NCBI GenBank assembly: GCA_043228905.1
Contig: JBHGNT010000015.1
Location: 4,402,001 to 4,466,000, forward strand
From: Azolla caroliniana
Taxonomy: Eukaryota > Polypodiophyta
Length of the DNA: 64,000 bases
Reading direction: 5' to 3'
This document shows, piece after piece, positions 41,599-52,200 of this stretch; the stretch's first letter is position 1, and each line of letters opens with the position of its first letter. Under the pieces are notes generated by a model. It had not been told where the DNA came from and did no database searches. It worked only from the letters and a program-made list of their open reading frames with translations. A program made the translations under genes and the position numbers.

Positions 41599-43290
41599 CT
41601 ATTTGTCACGCAATGTTTGTAAAACAAAGCGGACATGTTTAGCATGTTCTTGTAATGTACGGCTATAAACTAAAATATCATCCAAGAAAATAACGACAAA
41701 TTTTCCAAGCTGTTCTCGGAAAATGTCATTCATTTCTTGTTGAAATGTAGTCGGAGCATTGGTCAAACCAAAAGGCATAACCAAAAACTCATAATGGCCA
41801 TAGCGCGTACGAAATGACGTTTTAGGAACATAGTCCTCACTTATATGAATTTGATGGTAGCCAGTACGGAGATCAAGTTTCGTAAAATACCGAGCTCCCT
41901 GGAGACGGTCAATTAGATCGTCAGCCCGGGGCAATGGATACGAATTCTTCATCGTCACTTTATTCAAGCGTCGGTAATTAATACACATACGCCATGTGCC
42001 CTCTTTCTTTTTAACCAAGAGAACTGGTGCTCCCCATGGAGAGCTATAACGTATATAACCCATTCGTAAATAGTCCTTGAGTTGCTTAGCTACCTCATCC
42101 TCTTCAGATCGACTTAAGCGATAAGGAGGTACACTTATTGGTGCAACGCCAGGTACAATATGTATAGAATGGTCTATATTATGTTTAGGAGGCAAACCAT
42201 CTAGTAGTTCACTCGGAAAAACATCACGAAAATCATTTAAGATTTCATCAAGTTGTTGTTCAAAATATGTTAATTGAACCGAGACATTACCGATATTGTA
42301 AACGTGAATGTCCGGATCAAGTACACAATAAAATAGAGTAGAACAAGACAACTCGGATATTGATGAACACGAGGAAACAATCAAGAGGGATTGTTTTTTG
42401 ACACATTGAATAAAATGAGTACAGTCGTTCAATACAAATGTAATTGAATGATGAACCCAATCAATAGATAAAGAAGAGCTTTTATTATAAAACCAGGGAT
42501 AACCCAGTATTACATCGATGGTACAAAGATTCATTACATGGAAGTCTACTTCCTCTATATAAGTATCAATAGAAATTCCTAATGAATGAATCACCCCGTT
42601 GATGTATTGTACTCTTCCATCAGCCAAGTGCACCGTGTAGGTGTGATCACTTACGGTGGGTTGGATTCCCCATATCTGAACCAAACGATCATTGACAAAG
42701 TTGTGTGAGCTTCCCGAATCAAATAAAAATTGTACGGGAGATCCATTGATATACCCGTTTACACGTAGTAAATCATTGGAACCCAATACATAGTGAGGGA
42801 AAGAACATTGACAATTACTTAAATGATGTGTATAGGCCTGAAGGACATTAGGAATCTGACCTTTATGGTCTGCAGCTTTAGCTTTGTTGTCGTGCTCTTT
42901 CCGTTGGAGCTTTCGACATTGCTCTTTTGTATGACCCTTCTTTTTGCAGAATACGCAAAAAGGATGTTGTCGCTTACAATCGCGATCCATGAATTCATTG
43001 GGTGTCTTGCGTTTCCCAGCAAATTGCGACTGCTTAGTCCCGGACGCTTCGTTGGGTTTGTTGTGGTCCTTCTTCAAAGTGCATTGATAGCGAAGAACTA
43101 TTTCAACGGCCTCTTCGAAGGATTTTGGATCCTTATCGTGCACTATCCAATGATAGTCCGAATTGGGGATGCCATTTACAAAACAAGCTATTAACCAATT
43201 GTCCCCTTCTAGACCCAACTTTTGGATTTGGGTTCTAGCATGGTGGACATAATCTTCTAGGGAGGAAAACTTCCTACTAGAGAGGTTCAT
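41599..43290 (-). pseudogene. Gyp-2 Gag end, protease and RT
   Basis: This 563-codon open frame has Gag helices ([19 protein letters not shown]), a zinc knuckle [14 protein letters not shown] (CX2CX4HX4C), protease [14 protein letters not shown], then RT. RT motifs are [65 protein letters not shown] and the catalytic [11 protein letters not shown] at about 41670-41705. The frame stops at LRDK before the thumb region. The enzyme core is intact up to that stop. Confidence 0.92.
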
Positions 43291-43362
43291 TAAAGCTTGT
43301 GCTGCCTCGGTTCGAGAGGGAGGTTGCAGAAATTGGCCCTTGAAAACTGTGACAAAATCTGT

Positions 43363-43794
43363 CTAGGTATCGGGCAATTTCCCCAAAGTACGGAGCCCAC
43401 GCCACCAGGCGGCGGCCTTACCCCCTAGTTCTCGGCCGACATATGCAATCTTCGTACTATCTGGCGTGGGATAGAGCTCAAAATGAAACTCCCATCGACC
43501 TAGCCACGTGCAGATTGCTTCTTCGGTTCTTTCCTTTTTTTCTCCCGTAAATGGCTTAACGACAAACAATGGTTCACCTTGTCACTCATCAGGTCTATTA
43601 GTCTCACGTTGTAGACTAATGACACGTGCCTCGAGAGCACTTTGAGATTGCCGAAGTTCGGTCATCTGTTGAGCGGTGAAACTAAGGTATTGGGTTATTT
43701 GCGAAAAATACATCTCAATGGACATTTGTCCAGGAGGATTCCCTTGAGTTCCTTCCGCTTGAGCAGATGACATCGGGTCATTATTTTGAGCCAT
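43363..43794 (-). pseudogene. Gyp-2 Gag, N-terminal part
   Basis: ATG 43794 (MAQNNDPMSSAQ) starts Gag. A coiled-coil-like stretch SIEMYFSQITQYLS, MTELRQSQSALEARVISLQ follows. A stop near 43580 interrupts, then FVVKPFTGEKKERTEEAI, CTWLGRWEFHFELYPTP and ELGGKAAAWWRGL follow to a second stop near 43363. These match the usual retrotransposon Gag fold, with its WW-containing segment. Confidence 0.85.
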
Positions 43795-45474
43795 TAAATG
43801 ATTATTTCTGGAAAAGAAATAGGATAAGGTCAGAGAGATAGTCATAACATCATGTCGTGATGTAAACATATCATGGGTGAACATTAATCGATATCATGAT
43901 CTCACGTCAATACCCCTCTAGACGTATGAGATGAGGTTCAAGATCAGGTTATTATGGTAACACAAAGGTGTTTTAAAAACCATGGGGGTGAGAAATAAAT
44001 GTCTTTCCCTTATCTCTATATCGATTTTTTCGTGGCGGCTCCCCGAGGCTCAACCATGTATGTTTGCGTCATGAATAGTTTATACACGAAAAAAATGTTA
44101 ACAATAAACTATGTTTCGGTGCCCACATATGTGGTTTCGACTCTTTAAGTCCTATTATGAGGACCCTGAAATGCACTTAGACCTTAAGTCTAAACATGTG
44201 TTATAGTCATATGTATCAATGATGTTGTATGGTCTTGGTCATATTTGAACTCGAGACCTCGAGAACAAATACATTAAACACTTGAGCCACCCAAGTAGAT
44301 TGCTCTTATTTGAATGTTTAATGTTTTATGCGTATAAGAGATATGCAAGGCATTTGCCCATATATGTTTCTTTAAAAGAAACATATATGTCAAGAGTCCT
44401 TATTTCGCCCTCATTTACTACAACTATGTTGGTACGTTACCTAACCTCAAGTCTCGTAATTACGATGGCATACGCCAAAGTGCAACCTAATGGTCAAGCC
44501 AAATGAGCCCTCTTTTCGTAGTAGGCCCACGTGGCCCATCACATGGTCACATCATTATGAATGCCTCTCATAAGAATGATCTCATGGTGGCATCGTATCC
44601 ATGTAATGAGGAAAGGATGTTGGATACATGTGTCATAGGAGCGACCTCACATGAAGTGGGTCAAGCCCTACATACTCAACATCATTATGGCTATTGGCGT
44701 TTCTTTACATAACGAAATATCGAAGTCACCAACGAGGATTTCAACAATAAAAAATTGTTGAAAAAAGGGATGGTGACAACGCTATTCTCACAAAAATGTG
44801 AGGACGGCCACCAAGATCCTTTCCCCGAAAAGGAAAACATTCGTTTTAAAATCACGTCATAACTTATATACACATATGTATATTATCACATATATACGAT
44901 CAACTACGTATACACATGACCACATATGCCTATATTAAAGAAATCGTTATATTTAATAGCCAAAAATGATGTAATCGAGATACGTAATCAAGGCATATAC
45001 CCCTATGCACACGAGACATCCAAAAATAAGGGTTAATCGTAATACGCAATTGAGGTATTGACCTCTTACGCATACGAGACCAAACGCATATCATTTACAA
45101 CGAATCGAGGTATTGACCTCATATGCAAACGTAACATATGTTTGTGAGTGTAATACGCAATTGAGGTATTAACCTTGTGCGCATACGACACTCATCACAC
45201 ATTCAATATACATCAAATGAGGTATTGACCTCGTACACATATGTAAATGTTTTATATAACCTAGTAATTACCACTATAACATCATTGAATCTATAAAAAA
45301 AATTACATATTAACCATACACATGATTAGATGGGAGAAGAAAAAATAGACAAAAAAAACAAGAAAGATTACCGAAGTTCCTTTATTGATCCTTGTCTGCA
45401 TGAAGGCTGAACGCACATAGATCGATCGCCCTCAATCAAGAACACAAAACACAACAAAAGAAACATTAGAAAAT
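43795..45474 (-). other. Gyp-2 leader between PBS and Gag, with 56-bp repeat array
   Basis: About 1.7 kb without a coding frame. Near the PBS a block containing GAGGTATTGACCTC recurs at 45052, 45107, 45163 and 45219, spacing 55-56 bp; the third copy reads GAGGTATTAACCTT. A weaker copy may lie near 44996. The core is an inverted repeat (GAGGT/ACCTC). A tRNA-like module on the minus strand lies at about 44241-44300 (TGGGTGGCTCAAGTG and GAGTTCAAATA). The rest is AT-rich with no feature I recognise. Confidence 0.7.
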
Positions 45475-45488
45475 GAGCTCTGATACCA
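45475..45488 (-). promoter_or_regulatory. Gyp-2 primer-binding site (tRNA-Met)
   Basis: The minus strand TGGTATCAGAGCTC lies two bases from the 5' LTR. The first twelve bases are the initiator tRNA-Met complement. Confidence 0.9.
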
Positions 45489-45490
45489 AC

Positions 45491-45947
45491 TATTAGAGAC
45501 ATAGACTAATGTAAGCATGAGATGAGGATAGAAAATAGATAAATAGATAGAAAGGAGCGAGAGAAAGAAGGGTGCCGATCCACCCGACCACCCCCGAGCG
45601 AAGGGATCGAGATGGACTCGAGCCTCGATCGGCGTCCCATACCACCGTCGTGGCGTCAAGTCGTACCTAGTGCTGGCGCGCTCGCTACAAGAGTTGACCC
45701 ACCACAAGACAGAGTCTCGACGTAGTCAACAAGATGATGAAATGAGGGTAGCTAGGCCTCTTATTTATAGCGATACCCAAGGCCCCCAGCCAAGTTCACA
45801 CTTGGCCTAATGGGTTGTCTCAATCCCGAGGATTAAAAGTAATCCTCCCCTTCTTTACACTCTCGTTTAACCCTCACACTTATCCACGTGTATAGAATAC
45901 TACGGTAAATTCTCACCACGGGATATTATATGGCCATGCTCGTAACA
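45491..45947 (-). repeat. Gyp-2 5' LTR
   Basis: 457 bp, the same length as the 3' LTR and about 96 percent identical by eye. It reads TGTTACGAGCATGGCC from 45947 on the minus strand and is followed on the plus strand by CCTTC. Confidence 0.93.
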
Positions 45948-45961
45948 CCTTCCCTCATTTA

Positions 45962-46285
45962 GAGTGACCATTGGTGATGATGTTATCACGTCAACTCCAA
46001 AGAAAATCGACAATGCTACATGACATCATTAGAGCAGAGTTCACTTTACCCCCGAAACTTGTAGTTTTTATTAATAGGATATGACATAGCCAATCTTTCG
46101 TGTAGGGCTACCATCTTCCATGTAAGCGCAATTAGAGAGATCATTGGTGATGATGTTACCACGTCAACTCTGAAGAAAATTGACAATGCTACATGACATC
46201 ATTAGAGCAAAGTTCACTTTACCCCCGATGTTAGTAGAAGCACTTTATCGACTTGTAGTTTTTATTAATAGGATATATAGCCAAT
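45962..46285 (+). repeat. 173-bp-offset tandem duplication
   Basis: 45962-46090 and 46135-46285 repeat one another at an offset of 173 bases. Shared blocks are cattggtgatgatgtta, cacgtcaactc, gacaatgctacatgac and gtagtttttattaatagg. The second copy has an extra ~22 bases before the last block. The function is not evident. Confidence 0.85.
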
Positions 46286-46585
46286 CACAATGATTCCAAT
46301 ACATGATGATACAATATATTTATAGTGCTTTGTAACAAGCATGTACCATCCTCTAACCACCAATCTACCCAAGGAGCATCATTTGCTTTGATGGGCAAAG
46401 ATCCATGCAAAAATGGTATAGCTTGTAATCTGTCACAAATAAATCCATAACGTGGGGGATATACATAGCCATTGTTGAGCATCTTCAAATTCCAACAAAC
46501 ACACTCTCTCTCACTCCAAAAGACGCATAAAAGCAAAATTTTGTATTCCAATTGGATGCAAGATATAGAAAAAATGGTTTGGTAG
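46286..46585. other. Host DNA without a recognised gene
   Basis: An 88-codon minus frame (46285-46551) is open here and includes WVDWWLEDGTCLLQ, but I recognise no domain in it and do not call it a gene. Confidence 0.5.
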
Positions 46586-47113
46586 ATGGGATGCGAGACA
46601 CTTGCTTCACGATGCTATTCCTCCATAAATGAGGCCTTTTTACAACGCCAATGTATCATGACATGGGACAAATGTGGAGGCTCACGCTTCATATGTTATA
46701 CTACATATGTTGCACCTAACTACAAAACCATATTCTTTGCGGAACGGGGAAATCGTACACATCGATACATGTTAGCGCCCATCTCGTTATCTGTCATTCG
46801 AACCATTGCTTCCATGCAACTTAGCTCACATGCATTGCGATGTGAGACAAGACGATGGGGCACAAGTGATGAGAGTGGTCGGCTATGCACACTTTGCCCT
46901 AAACAAGTTCACGAGTCTGAGTATCACACTTTGATACAATGCTCTGCCTTTGATCATATTCGACCATGCTTTCCACATCTCTTTGACCGAGCCCAATCTT
47001 GCACGAATTTCTCACACAACCACAATGTGCACTGTCGATTGCAACATTCATTGGTAAAGTTCTTGAACATCGAGAGTCACCACTCACTTTCACACGTATC
47101 ACGTGAAATGTAA
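46586..47113 (+). pseudogene. Relic or orphan ORF with zf-RVT-type motif
   Basis: A 175-codon open frame contains LSSHALRCETRRWGTSDES, then LCTLCPKQVHESEYHTLIQC. The CTLCP-ESEYH-x4-C spacing fits the zinc-binding segment found downstream of LINE-type RTs and in similar orphan proteins. No RT is nearby on the plus strand. The layout matches the minus-strand relic at 35708-36031, so the two may be remains of one repeat family. It could also be a small host gene of unknown function. Confidence 0.45.
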
Positions 47114-47162
47114 TATTTTTGGTCTCATAGGTCTTATTTGACCTCCGAAGACGATAATATAA

Positions 47163-47190
47163 TCTATCTATCTATCTATCTATCTATCTC
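47163..47190. repeat. CTAT microsatellite
   Basis: Six to seven copies of ctat in a row. Confidence 0.95.
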
Positions 47191-47470
47191 AATGGCAGAG
47201 CTGCCTAATACAAAAACACCTTCTCATCAAACCTTTGTAATTGACTACAATGGTTTGTCTTCATCTTCATCTTCATCTTCATCTTCATCTTCATCTTCAT
47301 CTTCATCTTCATCATCATCTTCTTCTTCTTCTTCTTCTTCTTCTTCTTCTTCTTCCTTCTCTTCTTCACTTATCATACCTAAGGAGAACGCATATTTTTC
47401 TTCCATAGAGCTCAACTTAGGCTTATGCTCAAGATTAACCCAAATGATGTCTTTGAGAACCCTTCGTTAG
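47191..47470 (+). CDS. Serine-rich ORF, possible truncated host gene
   Basis: From ATG 47191 (MAELPNTKTPSHQTFVIDYN) the frame enters a run of more than 30 Ser codons. The run is made by tcatct and tct repeats (about 47255-47357). It then reads LIIPKENAYFSSIELNLGLCSRL before a stop at 47468-47470. LNLGL fits the LxLxL pattern of plant EAR repression motifs. Cop-6 inserted 50 bases further on. A first exon of a gene cut off by Cop-6 is one reading; a chance frame across microsatellites is the other. Confidence 0.3.
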
Positions 47471-47519
47471 TCTCTTGTAAATATCCAATTATTAAGAATG
47501 GTAGTCATAGGGCACATTC

Positions 47520-47935
47520 TGTTGAGCGGCAAGCTCAACCGGAGCCGGATCGGTTGAATAAGCCGGAGCCGGTAAGTGAGACAGATCGGGCGAAACGGAT
47601 CGGTATGACGGTGAGCAACCGAACCGGCAAGCAATGGAGGCCGGGTGCAATCCGCAACCGGCAGTCCAATCGGAAGCCTAGAATAGGATAGTCTACTAGG
47701 TATCTATAGTCTCGTAGTAAGTGTCAGATGCTCGTGTGAGCATTGAAGTACATGGTACTTCTGTCAGTCCCAAGAGGACTTATGTAAATAGTGCTACTAA
47801 GCACAGTCTGTATAGACAGAGTCTTGATATAATTTTTTGAAAGTGTGTTCTGCTCTCTCTATCTTTCTCGCTCTCTCTTGCTCTCTCTCTCTGTGTTGTT
47901 CTCTGTTTTACGCTTCCACAATCACCTACGTTTAC
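47520..47935 (+). repeat. Cop-6 5' LTR
   Basis: This 416-bp LTR starts TGTTGAGCGGCAAGCTC and ends CGTTTACA. GAAGTAC (47745-47751) and GTACTTC (47755-47761) form the family inverted repeat. The TATA position reads TTATGTAAATA (47780-47790). A CT-rich run follows at about 47852-47893. Confidence 0.93.
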
Positions 47936-47949
47936 ATGGTATCAGAGCG
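47936..47949 (+). promoter_or_regulatory. Cop-6 primer-binding site (tRNA-Met)
   Basis: TGGTATCAGAGCGC directly follows the 5' LTR. Confidence 0.92.
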
Positions 47950-48031
47950 CAAGGGTTGAGAACCTCTACTGCAGACATTTAACTCTAGAGAAGAAAACCC
48001 TAACAGGTCGAAAACAGACACAGTAGAAGAC

Positions 48032-48592
48032 ATGGATAGAGGCATGGCTACGTCGCTCCCGGTGGAGAAGCTCGACAGGAGCAACTACGCATCTTGGTCT
48101 TACAAGATGCACCAGTACCTGCTTGGACACGGGTACTGGAGTTATGTCGAAGGAGCGAATGATGCGGCACCCGACTCGGCACACAAGGACTTCCCGGTAT
48201 GGGAACAGGCGGCAAGCAGGGTGATGTACTGCTTCGCGTCCAGTGTCGGCGATCAGCTGCTCAGCCACATCCGTGACGCCAAGACACCGAAGGATGCTTG
48301 GGGGAACCTGAAAAAGGTTTTCGCCGCAAGCACCACTGCCCAGAAGCTACAACTCAAACAGGAGTTGAGCAATGTTCGACAGAAGAACATGTCCGTGGCA
48401 GACTACACGGGCCGGATAAAGGAGATCTACGACTCGCTCGCCTCTATCAATGTTACCGTAGAGGAAGACGAGATGGTGCAGGTATGTCTCGGAGTCCTGG
48501 CGTCCAAGTTCGGAGCGTTCCGGACTGCGGTGTGTACAAGGGAGAATACCCCCTCATTCTTCGACTTACAGTCGATGCTCCTTGTAGAGGAG
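48032..48592 (+). pseudogene. Cop-6 Gag, first part
   Basis: ATG 48032 starts MDRGMATSLPVEKLD. The frame is open for 187 codons with the full R-family Gag core: SWSYKMHQYLLGHGYWSY, WEQAASRVMYCFASSVG, LLSHIRDAKTPKDAW, QLKQELSNVRQKNMSVADY, YDSLASINVTVEEDEMVQ and FGAFRTAVCTRENTPSFF. It ends at MLLVEE, exactly at the AGGAG duplication of Cop-7, and continues in frame at 54013 (ENHAGAST). It is the best Gag of the family in the window. Confidence 0.92.
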
Positions 48593-48928
48593 TGTTGGGA
48601 TTTCGGTCCCTCCGGATGGGATGTCCGGAGATGAATGACGGCAAGCCCGGTTGCGGTTACGGAGCCGGATGATGAAGACCCCGGTTACGGAACCGGATGA
48701 TGAAGACCCCGGTTACGGAGCCGGATGATGAAGACCCCGGTTACGGAACCGGATGATGAATGTACCCGGAGAGAGATCCGGATGCGGAGACATATTTGTG
48801 AATATGTTTGCCAAGAGCCCTTGAGGCTATATTTGTAAATAGCCCGAAAGTCATATGTGTATAAATATGACTTAGGGCAAACAGTTTTATGTTGTTGCTG
48901 CTATTTTTCATGCTGGAGGAGAGCAGCC

Positions 48929-48960
<32 letters not shown>

Positions 48961-49245
48961 CGAAGAGGTCGTTGCCTCTGTGTATTGCCGCCGCCTGTGG
49001 CGAAGACAGTGAGCTCAAGGTTGTTGCCTTGAAGCTTCACCATTGTACATTCCTGTTCATAGTGATAGTTGGAGTTCGTAGACTCCCGTGGTTTTTCCCA
49101 TTTAGGGTTTTCCACGTAAAATATCCTGTGTACTCCTCTCTATAGTCTTCGTGTGTTTTGTATTTCCCATTTTCTGCTACATTGATCCGCGATTAATAGG
49201 TTGTGGCCAAGCGGTGAAGGTGAATCCAAGCGGGGATTCACAACA
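48593..49245 (+). repeat. Cop-7 5' LTR
   Basis: TGTTGGGATTTCGG...GATTCACAACA. Four units of a 29-bp repeat (ccggttacgga(g/a)ccgg then atgatgaagacc) lie at about 48649-48760 in U3. TATA box TATAAATA is at 48860-48867, followed by a GA run at about 48930-48960. It is related to sLTR-1 and to the fragment at 58810-58995. Confidence 0.96.
48860..48867 (+). promoter_or_regulatory. Cop-7 TATA box
   Basis: TATAAATA in the 5' LTR, within a block (tgtgtataaatatgactt) also kept in sLTR-1 at about 9131. Transcription would start roughly 30 bases downstream. Confidence 0.75.
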
Positions 49246-49247
49246 AG

Positions 49248-49260
49248 TGGTATCAGAGCG
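49248..49260 (+). promoter_or_regulatory. Cop-7 primer-binding site (tRNA-Met)
   Basis: TGGTATCAGAGCG two bases after the 5' LTR end, complementary to initiator tRNA-Met. Confidence 0.93.
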
Positions 49261-49275
49261 ACGGTAACACAGAAA

Positions 49276-52200
49276 ATGGAAGGCGGCGGTAGTGGGCCTC
49301 CGGGCATGATGGTGCTGAACGCGCAGAACTACGCCGACTGGAAGATAAAGATGGAGGATCTGCTCATTGTTCGGGACCTGTATGAACCGATCGACAGGTC
49401 GGAAATACCCAAGGGGGTACTTGAGACGGAGTGGAGGCTTCTGAACCGGAAAGCCGTTGCAACCATTCGGCAATACGTCGACGTGAGCGTTCTACAACAC
49501 GTGGCGAACGACACCAACGCATATGAGATGTGGCGGAAGCTGTCGGGCCTCTATGAGAGGAAGAATGCGTTGAACCGGACCTCCCTGATGAGGAAGATAG
49601 TGAACCTCAAGTACCGGGACGGCGAGAGTATGGTGGAACACGTAAGCACGTTCATGGGATTCGTGAACCAGCTTGCGGCGATCAAGTTCCCGTTGGAGGA
49701 TGCAATGCAAGCCATCATTCTGATGTGTACATTGCCGGATAGCTGGGAGAACTTGGTGGTGACTCTCAGCACCTCCTGCACGGAAGATAACTTGTCCCTG
49801 CAAACGGTAAAGACAAGTATTTTGAACGAAGAAGCGCGTCGGAGAGATAAGGAACCGGCCTCCGACTCAAAGGCACTGCTTACCGAATCGGAACGGGGAA
49901 GACAATGGAACCGGAGTCCGCAAAGACGGGAGAAGTCGGGGACCCGGTCGCAGTCAAGAGGAAGACCCACATGCTTCCACTGTGGGAAGCCGGGGCACTT
50001 CCGGAAGAATTGTCGGCATTACCGAAAGGACAACGGAGCCGACGACACCGATTCGAAGAAGTCACCGGAGAGAAACGGTGCATACCGGGGAGCCACGGAC
50101 CGGAGAGGTCCGGATCGGCGAGGGCAGGACCGGAAAGGAATGACGGCACTCGCGGCAAGTGAAGAAGAGATAATGCTTATTACCGAAGAGAGGGAGCTGA
50201 ACCTTGCCGGTGTAGAGATGACCTGGGTGGTCGATTCTGGAGCGTCGTTCCACCTGACCCCGGAGAAGAAATACTTCTCATCCTACACAGCCGGTGAGCA
50301 CGGCTGTGTCCGGATGGGAAATGAAGGTACGTGCCGGATAGCCGGCATAGGAGACGTGTGGCTGATGACATCAACCGGATGCAAGATGCTGCTGAAGAAT
50401 GTCCGACACGTTCCGGAGGTTCGACTGAACTTGATTTCGGCCGGGAGGCTAGATGATGAAGGCTACACGGGTAGCATCCGGAACGGTGTCATGAAGTTCA
50501 GCAAGGGGAGCTTGATAGTGGCTCGGGCCCGGAAGGTCAACACACTGTACCTGATGAATTCCCGGCTCTGTCCGGAGGAGCTGAACGTGGCAGCCGACAC
50601 TGCCGGTGAGCTGTGGCACAAGAGACTGTGCCACATGAGTGAGAAGGGGATGAAGAGGCTTGCAGAAGACAACCTTATTCCAGTGAAGCATGTGCACCTG
50701 GAGAAGTGCACCAATTGCCTGGCCGGTAAGCAGAACCGAACCTCCTTCCACTCAAGGCCACCGACGAGACGTAGCGCACCATTGGAGTTGGTGCACACGG
50801 ATGTGTGTCAAGTAGAAACGAAGTCACATGGCGGAGCCCAGTACTTCGTGACATTCATTGATGACCACAGCCGGAAGCTGTGGTCGGCACCATTGAAGAC
50901 AAAGGACCAAGTATTGTCTGTCTTCAAAGAACTCCACGCGAGAGTGGAAAGGGAATCCGGCAAGAAGCTGAAGGCGATACGAGCGGATAACGGAGGGGAA
51001 TACCGGGGGCAGTTCCAGGAGTACTGTCGCTCGAAGGGAATCCGGCTCGAGTTTACTGTGCCGAAGACGCCGGAACTGAACGGGCTGGCCGAGAGGATGA
51101 ACCGGACCATAATGGAGAGGGTCCGGAGTATGCTGGCGCATGCGAAATTGCCCAAGGGGTTTTGGGCTGAGGCAATGTCGACGGCGACGTACGTGATAAA
51201 CAGATCACCCTCAGTACCTTTGGACGGAGACACGCCGCAGAAAGTGTGGACCGGTAAGGAAGTGTCCTACCGGCACCTGAAGGTGTTCGGGTGTCTCGCA
51301 TACGTGCATGTGGCAAAGGACCGGAGAGGAAAGCTAGATCCAAAGACCCGGCCATGCATATTCCTCGGTTACGGCGACGACGAGTTCGGCTACCGAGTAT
51401 GGGACCCGGTCAACAAGAAGATATTCAGGAGTCGAGACATCATCTTCATGGAGGACAAGACACTCGCCGACTGGGAGTCGGAGAAGGAGATGAAGAGCTC
51501 CAAGTCGACCGGTGAGGATAAACTCTACGAGGAGCAGTCCCGACCGGCAAGGGACCGGTTAGCACTCGAGGATCCGGCCGAAGACGGTGAAGAAACAGAA
51601 CCGGCCGAAGAAGATGAAAATGATACCGGAACCGGCCCCGATCCCGAAATGGATTCGGATGAAGAAGAATCGGAAGAACCGGTTACCGAAGCTCCGGAAC
51701 GGAGATATCCTCTAAGAGAGAGAAGGGCCCCCCGGAGATTTCCGGAACCAGAGCACGTGCTGCTAACCGACGAGGGGGAGCCGGAGAGCTTTGAAGAAGC
51801 AAAATATGACACCCAGAGCCGCAGGTGGTTGAGTGCCATGCAGGACGAGATGGACTCCCTGCATGAGAACCACACATATGAACTTGTGGAGTTGCCGAAA
51901 GGAAAACGGGCACTCCGTAACAAGTGGGTGTTCAAGCTGAAACCGGGAGATGCCGGAAACCCCCCGAGATACAAAGCCAGGATCGTGGTGAAGGGGTTCC
52001 AGCAGAAGAAGGGCGTCGACTTCGACGAGATATTTGCCCCGGTAGTGAAGATGACCTCCATCCGGACGGTGCTGAGCATAGCAGCAAGCATGGACCTCGA
52101 GGTAGAACAGATGGACGTGAAGACGGCATTCCTTCACGGTGACCTCGAAGAAGAGATCTACATGCAGCAACCGGAAGGATTCGAGAAGAAAGGGAAGGAG

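Larger units (their letters stand above)
38972..45947 (-). mobile_element. Gyp-2: full-length Ty3/gypsy chromovirus, minus
   Basis: Two 457-bp LTRs (38972-39428 and 45491-45947), perfect 5-bp duplication CCTTC (38967-38971 and 45948-45952), PBS at 45475-45488, PPT-like run next to the 3' LTR. The internal order is Gag, protease, RT, RNase H, integrase, chromodomain, which makes it a chromovirus. The LTRs differ at about 16 positions (near 3.5 percent by eye), so it is younger than Cop-1 and older than Cop-7. Stops in Gag, RT and integrase make it non-functional. Confidence 0.95.

Noticed and set aside
48741-49115. 124-codon minus-strand frame, repeated identically at 53508-53882
   Set aside because: It is antisense to the Cop-7 LTRs; the identity only reflects LTR identity.
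49201-49275. Upstream extension of the Cop-7 polyprotein (ATG 49201)
   Set aside because: It would start inside the LTR and cross the PBS, which is not expected in the genomic RNA.
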